Positions 34,101 to 44,300 of a stretch of 64,000 bases of DNA are shown here, one piece after another. A program made the translations under genes and the position numbers. Source of the DNA: Sternotherus odoratus (Eukaryota > Chordata > Testudines > Kinosternidae); assembly GCA_032164245.1 (NCBI GenBank), contig JAVMKO010000006.1, positions 104,487,310 through 104,551,309 on the forward strand, in the 5' to 3' direction. How positions within the stretch are numbered: the first letter of the stretch is position 1; every line of letters begins with the position of its first letter. Under the pieces are notes generated by a model that saw only the letters and a program-made list of their open reading frames with translations, made no database searches and was not told the origin of the DNA.

Positions 34101-37100
34101 CACGCCGTGCTGGAGAACCCCAGCTTCTCCCCTCTGGGCGTGCTCTGGAGGAAGATCCAGTCTAAATGCCAGGTCAAAATCCACTCCCTGGTACTGCTCT
34201 ACCGGGCGCTCAGGGCTGCGGACACAACCCTGCACCTCTACCTGATCCCCAACGACCGCTCCCTGAGAGAGGTACCCGGGAACTGACCGCACACACCCAG
34301 GAGGGAATCATAACCACCGGCCAGCCTAGAGTGTGGAATAGCAGATAGTAGGCCTGTCATAAGTGGAGTGTTGTTTTGCCTGTATGGGGTTAACTTTACC
34401 TGAGAGAGGGTGACGTAGAAGCCCCATCCCACGAGGCAGGGAGGAGGGAGGGTTAGTTTCAGTTTCCTTCTGTCCCAGCTTGGGGCAAGGCCCATTTCTT
34501 CGCTCTGTAGCTATGGAGAGCAAACTTCTGTTTTTTTCCTTCCTATATTCATAAGTAGCTGAATTGTAAGTAACATATTGATTTTCATAAGCTTTTGTAC
34601 CGAATTTGGGTGTCACTAGCCTTTTCAGAGGGAGGGGTGAGAGAACTCTATATCTGTAAAGTGGTCTTGTAAATGTAGGCTTTGTTCTCTTTTCTTTATT
34701 AAACCTTTTTTAGTTATAAAAAGTGTTTGGTATATTCCCTTAAAGTGTCCTAGCTTTGGATTTGACCCAGTTCCTAGGTAAAGGGAAGTCTGTGTGTCTG
34801 AGAGGCAGGCTCACAGTGTGTGAGCCAGAGGGCTGTTTCTCTCTCTTGGTAACAAGAAGGAGGGGGTGAGGGGGAAGTGAAGCAGCATCTGAGTGTCCCG
34901 GGCTCTTAAGAGAGAGAGGGAGTTTGGGGGAGTCTGTGTACCCCCCTCCAGGGTCTTGGAGATTCACACGGATGGTGGCAGCTTGGTCCCCATTTCCGTA
35001 CTGGTAGAGTGTGGGTTTTGGGGGTGAAAAGACTTAACTTAGGCTGGGGAAGCAGTTTATAGTTAAGGGACCATAGAAGAGACTCTCCTCTGTACCCCAG
35101 TGTTCAGAGAGAGGGAATAGACACTCTTACAAGGCCAATGGAGGATTATTCTTCCCATTTCACAGAGAAGAAACTGAGGCCCAGAGAGATTCAGTGGCTA
35201 GCCCAAGGCCACCTGGGGAATCTGTGGAAGGGCCAAGGGCTGAACCCGGCTCCCCTGGGTCCCAGCCCAGTGTCGTATCACAAGCCAACCTTCCCCTCTC
35301 ATGGTGGGTGGCCATACGGGAAGACCAGGGGAAGCAGGACCCTGAGGGCAGGCTCTGCTTGTCCCCTACAGGCCGTCAGTGACCATGAGTCCAAATGCCC
35401 CTCGGTGCGCGTGCACAAGCCTTCCAGGACCAAGCCCTTGAAATTTGGCTCCTACTGTGTGGTGTCCAGCGCATCCCAACTTGAGGTGATTCCCGAGGTG
35501 AGTGACCGGCTTAAAATCAGCAGCCCAAGTCCTCAGTGTGTTCTGTCCCAGTGTGACACTGGGGGCGCTGTGCTGCAGGGCGCGGGGACTCAGTAGGGGG
35601 CGCTGTCCCCCCACAGCCATTTGTGACTCTAATACCTCACGGTGACACTAGGGGGCGCTGTGCTGCCGGGAGCAGGGCAGGGGCTCAGTAGGGGGCGCTC
35701 TCCCTTGGCAGCCAGGGCTGGCCCCGATGCCCTAGGGCAACACTAGGGGGCTCTGTGCTGCAGGGCGCGGGGCGGGGACTCAGTAGGGGGCGCTGTCCTG
35801 GCGCAGCCCCACCGTGGTGTGCCCCCACTAGAGGGGGAGCTCAAGAGAGTCGGCTGGCTCGGGCAGGGTCATTCCTAATGGACTGTTCTTCCCTTCCCCT
35901 CAGGAGCTGGAGTTCTGTTATCTGGGCCCCCAGCTGGAGCAGCCGTACCTGGAGGTCTACACCCGGGACATGCAGGAGGGGCTGCAGCTCCGCCTGCTGG
36001 AAAAGACCGGAGGGGACCCGATCTGGAAGGCCTTGGTGAGACCAGGTAGGCTCAGCCCAGCGGAAGATGGGGACAGAAGTGTGTGTGCAGGGGGATGGGT
36101 GGAGAGCTAGAATGGTGCGTACACAGATGGAGGGATGAATGGGCGTGTGTGGGGGTGGATGGGTGGGGTAGGGTGACCAGATGTCCTGGTTGTATAGGGA
36201 TAGTCCCAATTTTGGAGTTTTTTTCTTATATGGGCTCCTATTACCCGCACCCCGACTCGATGTTTCACATTTGCTGTCTGGTCACTCTGGGTAAGTGTAT
36301 GTGGATGGATGGATGGATGGATGGATGGATGGATGGATGGATGGACCGGTGTAGATGGAGCTGGAGGGATGGATAGTTGTGGATGGAGGGTGTATGGGGC
36401 TGGAGAGACAGACGAATAAATTGGCCAGCAGCCAATGAAATAGGATTAGTTAGATTAGCCAGATCAGCATATGAGGATCTAGGGATGTAGCTAGCTAAAT
36501 AAACCAGCACCCTAGGGTCTAGTGATGGATGTTTTGCTCCAACATGGTGGCAATAAATACATAAACTACAATGTGACTATTTTAGCAAATCAGATCAAAC
36601 GGGTCCCGCTAGGACGTTACCAGCGGCAACATTAATCAAAACTCCAGCCCCCTGACCCCCCCTCCCTTCTCTCTTCCAGAAGACGTGATGGTGGGTGTTT
36701 CATCGGCCCAAATGCAGACAGGTTAGTAGGGATTCACTGAGCTGCAAAACCTGCCCTCTGGTCCCAGCACTTCTGGACACAAAATGCGTGGGAAACCCCC
36801 TCGATCCATAGTGATCATTTGGTGTCCAGTGCGGTTTATCCTCCCGGAACGTCGACTTGTCTTGAAATCTCTGGACCCCGGGGACTCGCCCCATTGGAAA
36901 GCCACGAGACTGCTTTGGCTCTCGACTGGGCAAAGAATGGATTTTGTTTGTTTGCTTTGGCAGCTCCGCAAACCTGGACGGGTGGGGGTGGAATTCACGG
37001 CGGGTCGAATTAAACGTTTCCTTCGACCTGAAATTGAAAGGTTTCCATTTCAGCTCTTTTGAATAAAAGCAAAGGAAATGCAGGGCTAGATTCACAAACT

Positions 37101-38189
37101 AGGGGCGGGGGTGCTCCCCTGATCCCTAGTGGTTAGAGCGCTCCCCTGGGATGGGGAGACCTTGGTTAAAATCCATACTCCAGAGGAAAAAGTTGAACTG
37201 GGTCTTCCCCCGGCCCAGCCGAGTACCCTCACCACCAAGCTGTGGTCTATTCCGAGGAAGCCCCGAGTCTCTCCTGTTGAGCTGTTCCACTGTGTATAAA
37301 AACTTGACTAGTCATTGGGCCAAAAAGAAAGCATGAGAAAGAACATAAGAACGGCCGAACTGGGTCAGACCAAAAGTCCATCCAGACCAGTATCCTGTCT
37401 GCTGACAGTGGCCAATGCCAGGTGCCCTGGAGTGAGAGACCCTAACAGGGAATGATCAAGGTATCTCTCTCCTGCCATCCATCACCCCCCTCTGACAAAC
37501 AGAGGCTAGGGACACCATTCCTTACCCATCCTGGCTAACAGACTCAATAGCACAGTGTTTGGGGCACCCACCTGTGAGATCAATTCTAGCCCCTCTTCTC
37601 CATCCCTCCCCACTCCAGAGGAAGCTGGAATTCAGCCCGTCACCAGTGATCCTTGTGCCCTACTGTTACTAAACAGCTGCCACGTCCCACCCCAGAGGCA
37701 GGTGCGTTTCACTGCTCAGTGCGCAATCCCTCTGTAGCACTGCAGCTGCGCTCCACCCCAGAGGAGGCTGCAATTCAGTGCCGGGGGAGCAATCCGTGCC
37801 AATAAGTGATGTGACGCTTGCATGGGACACTTTTCAATCCAGCTGGGAATCTGTTAGGAGTAAGGCCCAAGGGGTCTGATGGTTCATGATGAGAAATAGC
37901 AATTCCCTTCTTCTCTCTGCCTCTCCCCGCAGAGGAACATTTCATCGACCAGCACCGAGAACAGCTGATCCAACGGGTGCGCCAGGTGGACGGGGTGCTG
38001 GATAAACTGTACAACACGGTGCTAGACCACGAGCAGTACCAGAGCATCCGAGCCGAGAGGACCGACCCGGAGAAGATGCGGAAGCTCTTCGACCTGCTCC
38101 CGAGTTGGAACCGGGCCTGCAAAGACCAGCTCTACCAGGTGCTGGAGGCCAAGCAGAAATTCCTCATCCAAGAGCTTAAGGGGACATAA
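21850..38189 (+). CDS. Gene A: PYD-FIIND-CARD protein (NLRP1/CARD8-like), 15 exons
   Basis: Exons are 21850-22147, 27472-27651, 28852-29064, 30225-30332, 31162-31239, 31491-31553, 31931-31975, 32478-32554, 32873-32937, 33349-33572, 34012-34271, 35372-35497, 35904-36045, 36680-36721 and 37933-38189. All junctions are GT/AG, phases agree, and the total of 2178 nt gives 725 residues. Order: pyrin domain, about 215 residues of low-complexity linker, FIIND (ZU5 then UPA), CARD. Mammalian NLRP1 has the same ends but also NACHT and LRR; CARD8 has FIIND-CARD without PYD. By analogy it would be a cytosolic inflammasome sensor that self-cleaves in FIIND and signals through UPA-CARD. FIIND and CARD exons are certain in outline; the linker exons rest on splice sites and phase, and two of them on similarity to gene B. 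Confidence 0.82.
22420..26110 (-). mobile_element. Old, near full-length CR1 LINE in gene A intron 1
   Basis: CR1 3' UTR sequence lies at about 22420-22637 and resumes at 23755 after a GC-rich hAT insertion. Decayed minus-strand ORF2 pieces follow in order: [15 protein letters not shown] near 24278, KGDPGNYR and [11 protein letters not shown] near 24830-24740, [16 protein letters not shown] near 25230, and endonuclease-like sequence to about 26110. Stops and frameshifts are frequent. Confidence 0.85.
22638..23754. mobile_element. GC-rich hAT-like element, copy 2 (1117 bp) with long internal inverted repeat
   Basis: Ends are CAGGGCCGGCGACAG and CTGTTGCCGGCCCTG. The perfect 8-bp duplication CTTGTGGC (22630-22637 and 23755-23762) shows it inserted into the CR1 copy. 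Inside, about 23041-23220 and 23431-23608 are reverse complements of each other (roughly 180 bp arms, about 210 bp apart). Its interior differs from copies 1 and 3. Confidence 0.9.
26150..26640. repeat. 33-bp minisatellite
   Basis: About 14 units of a 33-base repeat centred on catcacctgcactctgccc, with small variants. Because 33 is a multiple of three, several frames on both strands stay open (for example the 11-residue repeat [11 protein letters not shown]). This is not taken as coding. It lies in intron 1 of gene A. Confidence 0.93.
26641..27471. other. Gene A intron 1, end
   Basis: No gene is seen. About 27030-27400 resembles 28430-28800 (ccccaccccagaggtggct, ccccaccaaatc, gacagcag), showing that the intron and exon 2 belong to a tandem duplication of about 1.4 kb. 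Confidence 0.55.
27472..27651 (+). CDS. Gene A exon 2: linker
   Basis: A 180-nt phase 1-1 exon after ctctttatag and before gtgagt. It ends [17 protein letters not shown], which recurs almost unchanged at the end of exon 3. It has no known domain, is basic and is probably disordered. Confidence 0.65.
28298..28440 (+). repeat. Interspersed repeat (gtagccgtgttagtctgta family)
   Basis: Recognised by gtagccgtgttagtctgta, gcaccttagaggctaac and cacttcatcagaaacatgg. Other copies are at about 51305-51420 and 63757-63823, with a reversed piece near 10036-10078. The class is uncertain. Confidence 0.65.
28852..29064 (+). CDS. Gene A exon 3: linker, duplicate of exon 2
   Basis: A 213-nt phase 1-1 exon between ctctctccag and gtgagc. 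Its last 17 residues ([17 protein letters not shown]) copy those of exon 2, while the beginning ([15 protein letters not shown]) differs. No known domain. Confidence 0.65.
29264..29917. mobile_element. GC-rich hAT-like element, copy 3 (654 bp)
   Basis: Ends are CAGGGCCGGCGACAG and CTGTTGCCGGCCCTG, with a perfect 8-bp duplication AGGAGGGG (29256-29263 and 29918-29925). The CpG-rich part at about 29461-29865 matches copy 1, including the minus-strand exon-like segment ending at 29580 before gtaagg. It lies in gene A intron 3. Confidence 0.9.
30225..30332 (+). CDS. Gene A exon 4: proline-rich linker
   Basis: A 108-nt phase 1-1 exon after gacccag and before gtatgt. It reads [19 protein letters not shown] and ends EALGGGP. 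No domain is recognised; it is probably disordered. Confidence 0.55.
31162..31239 (+). CDS. Gene A exon 5: acidic linker
   Basis: A 78-nt phase 1-1 exon with strong sites (ctcctccacag, gtgagt), reading [20 protein letters not shown]. The acidic run resembles the SEDEFLD of a gene B linker exon at 50688-50753. Confidence 0.62.
31491..31553 (+). CDS. Gene A exon 6: acidic linker
   Basis: A 63-nt phase 1-1 exon after ttgcgttgcag and before gtgggt, encoding [20 protein letters not shown]. No domain is recognised. Confidence 0.6.
31931..31975 (+). CDS. Gene A exon 7: short linker
   Basis: A 45-nt phase 1-1 exon ([16 protein letters not shown]) after ccctccccag and before gtgagt. It aligns with the gene B exon 49013-48954 ([18 protein letters not shown]), which supports both. 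Confidence 0.65.
32478..32554 (+). CDS. Gene A exon 8: linker with CxxC-type motif
   Basis: A 77-nt exon in phase 1 to 0, ending [10 protein letters not shown] at a GAGGAG|gtagag donor. The gene B counterpart ends [10 protein letters not shown] at GAGGAG|gtatct. The shared ending fixes the donor and puts the motif immediately before FIIND. Confidence 0.75.
32873..32937 (+). CDS. Gene A exon 9: start of FIIND (ZU5)
   Basis: A 65-nt exon, phase 0 to 2, reading [20 protein letters not shown]. The gene B exon has the same length and the shared core [26 protein letters not shown]. Confidence 0.88.
33349..33572 (+). CDS. Gene A exon 10: FIIND ZU5 core
   Basis: A 224-nt exon encoding the ZU5 core, with [28 protein letters not shown] and [11 protein letters not shown]. 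These are characteristic FIIND sequences of NLRP1 and CARD8. It is the same length as in gene B and about 80% similar by eye. Confidence 0.95.
34012..34271 (+). CDS. Gene A exon 11: FIIND autoproteolysis exon
   Basis: A 260-nt exon spanning the end of ZU5 and the start of UPA. It holds RIAHFVDGG and [11 protein letters not shown]. Cleavage is predicted between Phe (34125-34127) and Ser (34128-34130). The histidine of AHF is exactly 27 residues before that serine, the spacing of the catalytic H1186 and S1213 of human NLRP1. It ends [13 protein letters not shown] in phase 0. Confidence 0.95.
34346..35130 (+). repeat. LTR-like repeat in gene A intron 11
   Basis: It starts tgtcataagtggagtg and has a polyadenylation-like ttctttattaaacctttttta near 34692. 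The reverse complement of the same family lies at about 39850-40296, and a more distant copy near 44520-45340. It starts with TG like an LTR, but no coding parts are seen. Confidence 0.55.
35372..35497 (+). CDS. Gene A exon 12: UPA
   Basis: A 126-nt phase 0-0 exon with [20 protein letters not shown] and ending LEVIPE, matching the UPA subdomain. The gene B exon is one codon longer and more diverged. Confidence 0.93.
35904..36045 (+). CDS. Gene A exon 13: UPA
   Basis: A 142-nt exon, phase 0 to 1, reading [20 protein letters not shown] and ending WKALVRP. The ELEFCY and W-ALV-P words are typical of UPA. Same length in gene B. Confidence 0.95.
36165..36345. repeat. agggtgacc repeat copy followed by (ATGG)n
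   Basis: About 36172-36290 is a copy of the short inverted-repeat element also at 10085-10210. About 36302-36345 is a pure (GGAT)n microsatellite. Both lie in gene A intron 13. Confidence 0.8.
36680..36721 (+). CDS. Gene A exon 14: UPA-CARD linker
   Basis: A 42-nt phase 1-1 exon ([14 protein letters not shown]) between cttccag and gttagt. Gene B has a 42-nt exon at the same place. It would join UPA to CARD. Confidence 0.82.
37335..37560. repeat. Interspersed repeat in gene A intron 14
   Basis: Recognised by gaactgggtcagaccaaaagtcc and agtatcctgtctgctgacagtgg, a common sauropsid repeat phrase. A shorter piece follows the gene A stop codon at about 38200-38270. Confidence 0.6.
37933..38189 (+). 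CDS. Gene A exon 15: CARD and stop
   Basis: A 257-nt terminal exon read in phase 1. It encodes [20 protein letters not shown], then [35 protein letters not shown] and IQELKGT with a TAA stop. It is a full six-helix CARD of the ASC/NLRP1/CARD8 group, expected to engage caspase-1-like or ASC CARDs. Confidence 0.96.
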
Positions 38190-41136
38190 AACGGGCTGCC
38201 CTGGGTCAGATCAGGGGCCCATCTAGCTCCATATCCTGTCTGTGACAGGGGCCAGTACCGGCTTTGTAAGAGGAATGGCCAAGACCCTCCTCCGTGACAA
38301 TTCTGGACTCATCTGCCCATGTTGGGTTAAACCCAGTGTCCCCAACCGGGGAATCCATTCTACTTCCTTAACAACTTCCCTGGCTGGGACACTCTGTACT
38401 TCAAAGCAGCCCCTAGATGCCCCGTATTCACCACGGTCGTGTAATTATGATATATTTTGTACAAAGGATGCCTTGGGAGGTATCATTTTAAAAGTCTTGA
38501 TCTGTGGAACCTTAATAGCCTGTGGCATTGTGTGCGCTCTCGTTGTATGGGAAGTTGTGAAGTCCTGCTGTGTGTGTTACTGAAATATGTGGGGAGGTTG
38601 GGCAGACCCACAACCCCTTGTAACAAAGGAGTAGCCATCTATTGTCAGATGGGCGATTAAGGGCTCGTCAACATCCAATCCACTAGCCCAGAGACTTCTC
38701 TGGGAAGACAGGCACGGGATGGAGACCGCTTGACCAGTGGGGCCGGCCTGAGCCCCACGTCCCAGCACAGATCTTTCCATCGAGTGGGGAAAGTGACATC
38801 ATCACCCCCCTCCCTAGCTCAACACATCTGGAAGACAAAGACTTTGAAGGGACGGAAGTTTGGGCCCAGGCTGGAAGGTGTTCGAGGGGTTTCCCTCAAC
38901 CCTCCCACTCCGCTAGTTCTTGTCATGCAGACGGCAAGAGGCGGAAGACTTCAAGTCCAAAGCGCAGGCAATGGGATGTTTAGTGGGGTTAGTTTCAAAC
39001 AACCCTATCCAGAGCTCTACACACCAGCAGAATCTGTTTCCCGGCTCCGATGCCGCAGGGCGTTTACCCCTGTAACAGTGCTGGTTCTGGCGGGACCCCA
39101 CTGAGAGTGCCAATTCAGGACAAATTGCTCAAAGCCGGGAAGTTACAGCCCAAGCCTGGGGCTTTTCCACCTCAAAGGCAAACCAAACCAGCCAAACCGA
39201 AAAGACTTTGGCTTTACCCCACTGGCTGGCCACGAGTCACACAAGCAATTCCCTTAGACACTCCAGCTTCCCAGTATCACCACCAACAGCCACTCGTTCT
39301 GGAGACAAATGGTCATGAAAACCAATACCCCAGTCAAAGGAAAAAAAGGTTCCCCCGATCCCAAAGCACCAAGCCCCAGACCCAGGTCAATTATACAAAT
39401 CAGATCTTACCCACAAATCACGCTGTTGCCAATCCTTTAGAATCTAAAACCTAAAGTTTTATTCATAAAGGGGAAAAGATAAAGGTGAGAGCGAGAATTG
39501 GTTCAATGGAATCAATTACAGACAGTAACGGGAAAGTTCTTGGTTCAGGCTTTCAGCAGTGATAGAATAAACTGCAGATTTAAAAGTCTCTTGTAAGAGA
39601 TCTTCCTCCCCCCACTCTAAACTCTAGGGTAAAAATGTGGGGGTCTCTTATATGAAAGACCAATTAACTTTAAGCTACTTTCCCAGCCTAAGTTAAATCT
39701 TTTCCCCCAAAACCCAAACTTCTCCAGTTAGGGCTTGGAACCCGCTGCCACCATTAATGTAAATCTCCAAAACTATGGAGTGGGGCACATTAAAACCCCC
39801 CGAGAGTAACACTCCCCCACCCCCTCACTAGCTGGGAGAGATTGAGAACACAGCCTTCGATCCCAAGCTGGGATCCCTCCAATAGAATTAACAGACACTT
39901 CTTATAACAAAAAGGTTTAATAAAGAAAAGAGAAAAGCTTACAACTTACACAGACTTCACAGGTACTCAATTTTCTAGCCCTCACCCCTCCCTTGAGATT
40001 TCTCCCCCTGAGGAGGTTAGAGACACCATAGATCAATTACAAACTTATACAATCAACAATTCTACTTACTGCCAGACTAACTTAGAAACTTCTTAAGAGA
40101 TGAGTAGGAAGGTGATTTAATTCTCCCAGAGCCGGGAGAGAAGAGATGCAGACAGAGAGAGACCGATAGCCTGGGCAGAAGTGAAACTAACTTCTTTGTC
40201 TTTAGGAATGCTAGCTCTGACATCACCCCCTCTCCTGTTCAGGTTAACCCCTTACAGGTAAAGCAGTAATTCTAAGGCACTTCATACTTATGACATCTCT
40301 GAAGAACATCCACAGCTGGGATGGGTCCTTCAGTTCTTTGTTCAGAGCTTCAGTTTGCAGCAGTCCCCCCAGAGGTAAGAAGCAGGATTGAAGACAAGAT
40401 GGAGATGGTGCATGACCCTTTTATAGTCTTTGCCAGGTGTAAGAACCTCTTTATTCTTACCGTGGAAAATTACAGCAAAATGGAGTTTTCGAGTCACATG
40501 GGCACATCACATGTCCATGCATGACTCAGGCCTTGCAGGAAGCAGCCATTACCCACATGCTACCTTGAACATCCTTAGGGAGACTTCTTATGTGGACTGG
40601 GGCCTTCCAAGCTCTCAGTGGGTCAGTTGTGTAGCTGATGGTCCTTAATGGGACAACAGGATGGGCTCACCAGCGGGACTACATCTTCCAAGATGCCCCC
40701 TGGCTAAGGACCCCATGATGCACAGCTCCCAAAAGGGGAGACCGCAGTGCATCATGGGAGATGTAGAGCCACCAAACTACAGCTCCCATGAGGCACAGGG
40801 GCAGCATTTCTGAATGAAAATGTTTCCATTGTCCAGTGAAAACAATCAAAATATTCCAGAGACAATTTTCACCGAAATGGTTTTGGTTTTTTCCCTTTTA
40901 ATTTCATTGAAAATTTACATGGGGAAAAAAATCCATTCAGATGAGCTCCTAGTCTGCCGTCCACTGGTCAGCATTAAACCAGCAACATCTGACTGGATGG
41001 GAGGGTGAAGAGGGAGAAAGTTTTGTTTTGTATCATTGTCCATCAGCTGCTGACTGTCCAGGAAACCCTTTGGAATCAGGAGACGCAGGAATGGATTCCG
41101 GGTTGGCTGGCAGCAATGGATTCTGGGTACTCACCG
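38190..41136. other. Gap between the convergent genes A and B
   Basis: No gene is seen. About 38430-38600 belongs to the repeat family also near 6620 and 51120. About 39440-40296 is LTR-like sequence, its second half being the reverse complement of the 34346 family. No clear AATAAA serves gene A. On the minus strand an AATAAA near 40450 could serve gene B. Confidence 0.45.
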
Positions 41137-41393
41137 CTACTTCCCCTCTAGCTGACCAACAAGGTGTCTATGTGTGGTCTCCAGCACCTCATAGAACCGG
41201 TCCTTGCACGTATTGTCCCAACTCGGCACTAGTTCGTACAACTTCCGCATCTTCTCCTGGTTGGTGCTCCCAGATTTCACCCACTGATATTGCTCGTTAT
41301 CTAGAACGATGCCATACAATTTATCCAGGATGCGGTCCACTGCCGTCACCCGCTGGATCAGCTGTTCTCGGTGCTGGTCGACAAAATGCTTCT
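41137..41393 (-). CDS. Gene B CARD exon and stop
   Basis: A 257-nt terminal exon, the same length as in gene A. It encodes [20 protein letters not shown], then [35 protein letters not shown] and LVGQLEGK with a stop. All CARD helices are present. Confidence 0.96.
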
Positions 41394-44300
41394 CTAGGGA
41401 CGGGGGAGAAAGAGACACACACAGAAGTTGTGAATTAATTATCATCATTGCTAGATCGGACATGCCCCTAGTAATTTTCAACACGACAGATCTCCACGCC
41501 ATTACAGACTGTGTTCACATGGCTCACAGCTCTGGGGTGGGGCATGGAAGTTGTTTCACAGCCACATAGCAACGCTGCACAGGGACTGCTCCCTTGGCAC
41601 TGAAATGCAGCTGTTTCTGGGGTGGGGCACAGCAGCTTTTTAGCCCCTTCCATCCCCACCCCATCCCCACACACAGTTTAGGACAGGAAGTGAAGGCTAA
41701 GCTAGTTACATTTGATAGCAGAACGACTTCAGTTTATTATAATTTATTATTTGGCAGCAGCAGACCAGCAGAAGTGTGGGGGGCGTGGCTTCTGCCACCA
41801 AGAGTGCTGGCTTAACCCCTTCCTCTCCAGTGCGGGGCAAGTCCACCCAACCACACACTGGCAAAAGTCTCGGACTCAAATGCCCTGGGCCCAGATACAC
41901 CGGCCGTGGAACGTACCCATGCGTGCAATCGCTTGAAGAAAAACTGACCTGTGATTTGGTTTGTTGCTGGTTCTTCACGTTTAACATCCCCTGAAAGAAA
42001 GAAAAGGGATGAAACTAACTTTTTATTTTAATTTTCTGTTTATTCCGCTCCCGTTACAGGACACAGGGCATGTTCAGATCTCATTGGCTAGGCCAGTCAC
42101 ATGACAGTGTGACCAGACTCAACAGTCCAGTTCTTAGACAGACAGCTGCACGGGGGGGCCCTCCCCCGACTCCCAGAACACCAAAGAGTGGAAATGTAAA
42201 AACATGGGCACTGCTCTGACCTCAAGTGTGTGCAAGTTACCACAGGCACCCTGGGACACGGGCAAATCAGACGGCAGCTCATGCCAAGGTCCCTGTGCCT
42301 CTCTTGGATACTCCCAGACACAACGCTGGATTCAAGCTGGCTCATCTCTGCCTTGGTGCTGTGAAACTAGGTGTTCGGGTTTTTAAATGCGTTTGCGCTT
42401 TATTTATGGGGTGTATTAGAGGGGAGCCAGGCGCCCCAGTCACGCACTACAAACCCAGACAGAACCGAAAGAACATCCCGGCCCCAAAGGGTCTTGTCAC
42501 CCACTTCAAGTCTCTAGGGAAGCTGGGTTGGACAATTCTTTCTACCGTTTGCCCGGCCCACTCTTGGGAGAGACACAGAGCAGCCCGCAGCCCGGTGTCT
42601 TGCACACCGATGTCTCTCAGGGCCGTTCCCAATGACAGCTGCTACTTTGGCAGCTCTGATTGCAAAACATCGATCGTTTGCCTCCCACCCACCTGACGTG
42701 CACCGACAGAAAGTTTCGGGTTTCCATGCTTGGGAGCTGCTGGCCATTACAAAGCACCCAAACCCCTCTGAGCCTACCTGGTCTCAGTGTGGCCTCCCAG
42801 CAAGGGTCCTCAGAGGAGCTCTCTGTCAGGCTGAGCTGCGCCCTCCTCCTCAGCTCCTCGATGTAGACTTCAACGAAGGGCTGGCGATTCTTCCGGCTTG
42901 TATAGGAAAATGTCAGTTTCTGAGGCAAAGACAAGGAGTTGTCTCGGGGTGACCCGGCCTGAGCCAGGAGGGTAGGGAGGAGTGATGCATGTGGATCCTA
43001 ATCAGTGATCCAGACGGACACGCCGGGACAGCTTCATCATCTTAACGAGGCGTTAGTGAGTTATTAATAATCGCTATCGCTTACTGCATTGAGCGCTTCA
43101 ATCCCAAACTGAGCGGGGATCACTCGCCACAACAATCAGCCATGTTCTTTCCCATCTGCGTTTGTCCAAAGATTTTCCCCTTTGCCCCGTCTATATGGAA
43201 CGTGCCCACAGCGGTCCCCACCCTCCTTCAGATCTGTGGTTTTGGTCATAGCTGTTTCCAATAGGATCTCTCTCGTTAGGCTCCAACCGTGCAGATGGGT
43301 CGGGCGGGTCTGTCGGGGCTGACAGTTGCCAATACTATATTTTGTGGTTAATTAGATCCCACCTTCACCCATCTAGCTGGGTGTTTTAGGGAGCTCAGAA
43401 TAAATAAGGCCAGGTCTACGCTAAAAAGTTAGCTCAACCCAGCTACGTCATGGAGGGGTGTGAAAAATCCCACCCACCCCCCCGAGCAACATATTTAAAC
43501 TCACCTAACTCCCGGTATAGGGATAGCTAGATTGGCAGGAGAATTCCTCCATCAACCTAGCTAACCTTTCTCGGGGAGGTGGATTAAGTGACCTCCCGAC
43601 ACTACAGTGAGTTTCTACACTGAAGCGCTACAGCAACGCCACTGCTGTATTTCTAGTGAAGACCCAGCCTTTGTCATGTCACCTACTTGGGGTGTTATCT
43701 CTGCCTCTGGAGTGCAGCACACCCCATAGTCAGTGCCAAAGTACAGGGGCTCGTTGGTTTGAGGAGATTTGTCCACGGAAACTGACCGGCGCTTCTCCTC
43801 ACGTTTTCTGATTGCCTGAAAAAAATCAAGAACCATCCGTTCTGGAAGACACAATCATCAACCCCACCCCTCCCCCGGTGATGGGGCATGTACCACCACA
43901 CAGGCCCGGAAGGGGTGAATGTGGACCTGAGGGGCCGATCAGGGTACCTGGCTCACCCCAGTGCTGTTTGGGGTTCTCATTTACCTTTTCTAGCGAGTGG
44001 TCACAGGGGATCAGGTAGAGGTGGAGGGTCGTGTCTGCCAGCTGAAGTGCCTGGTAGATCAGCACTAGGGCGTGGACGGGGATTCTCAGGAAACACGAAC
44101 AGATCAAAATAACTCCGTACAGGGAGAAGCTGGGGTTCTCCAGCACGGCATGGGACGGCCTCACCCCCGTCGGCTCTTCCAGGGTCATCCCCCCGTCGAC
44201 AAAATGGGCGATTCGCACCTGAGAAATGTCAGCCTGTCCGCCTGTCAGTGGACACAGAGAACGATTGGGATCACCTGCCGTTCACAGCGGCATCCCCGTG

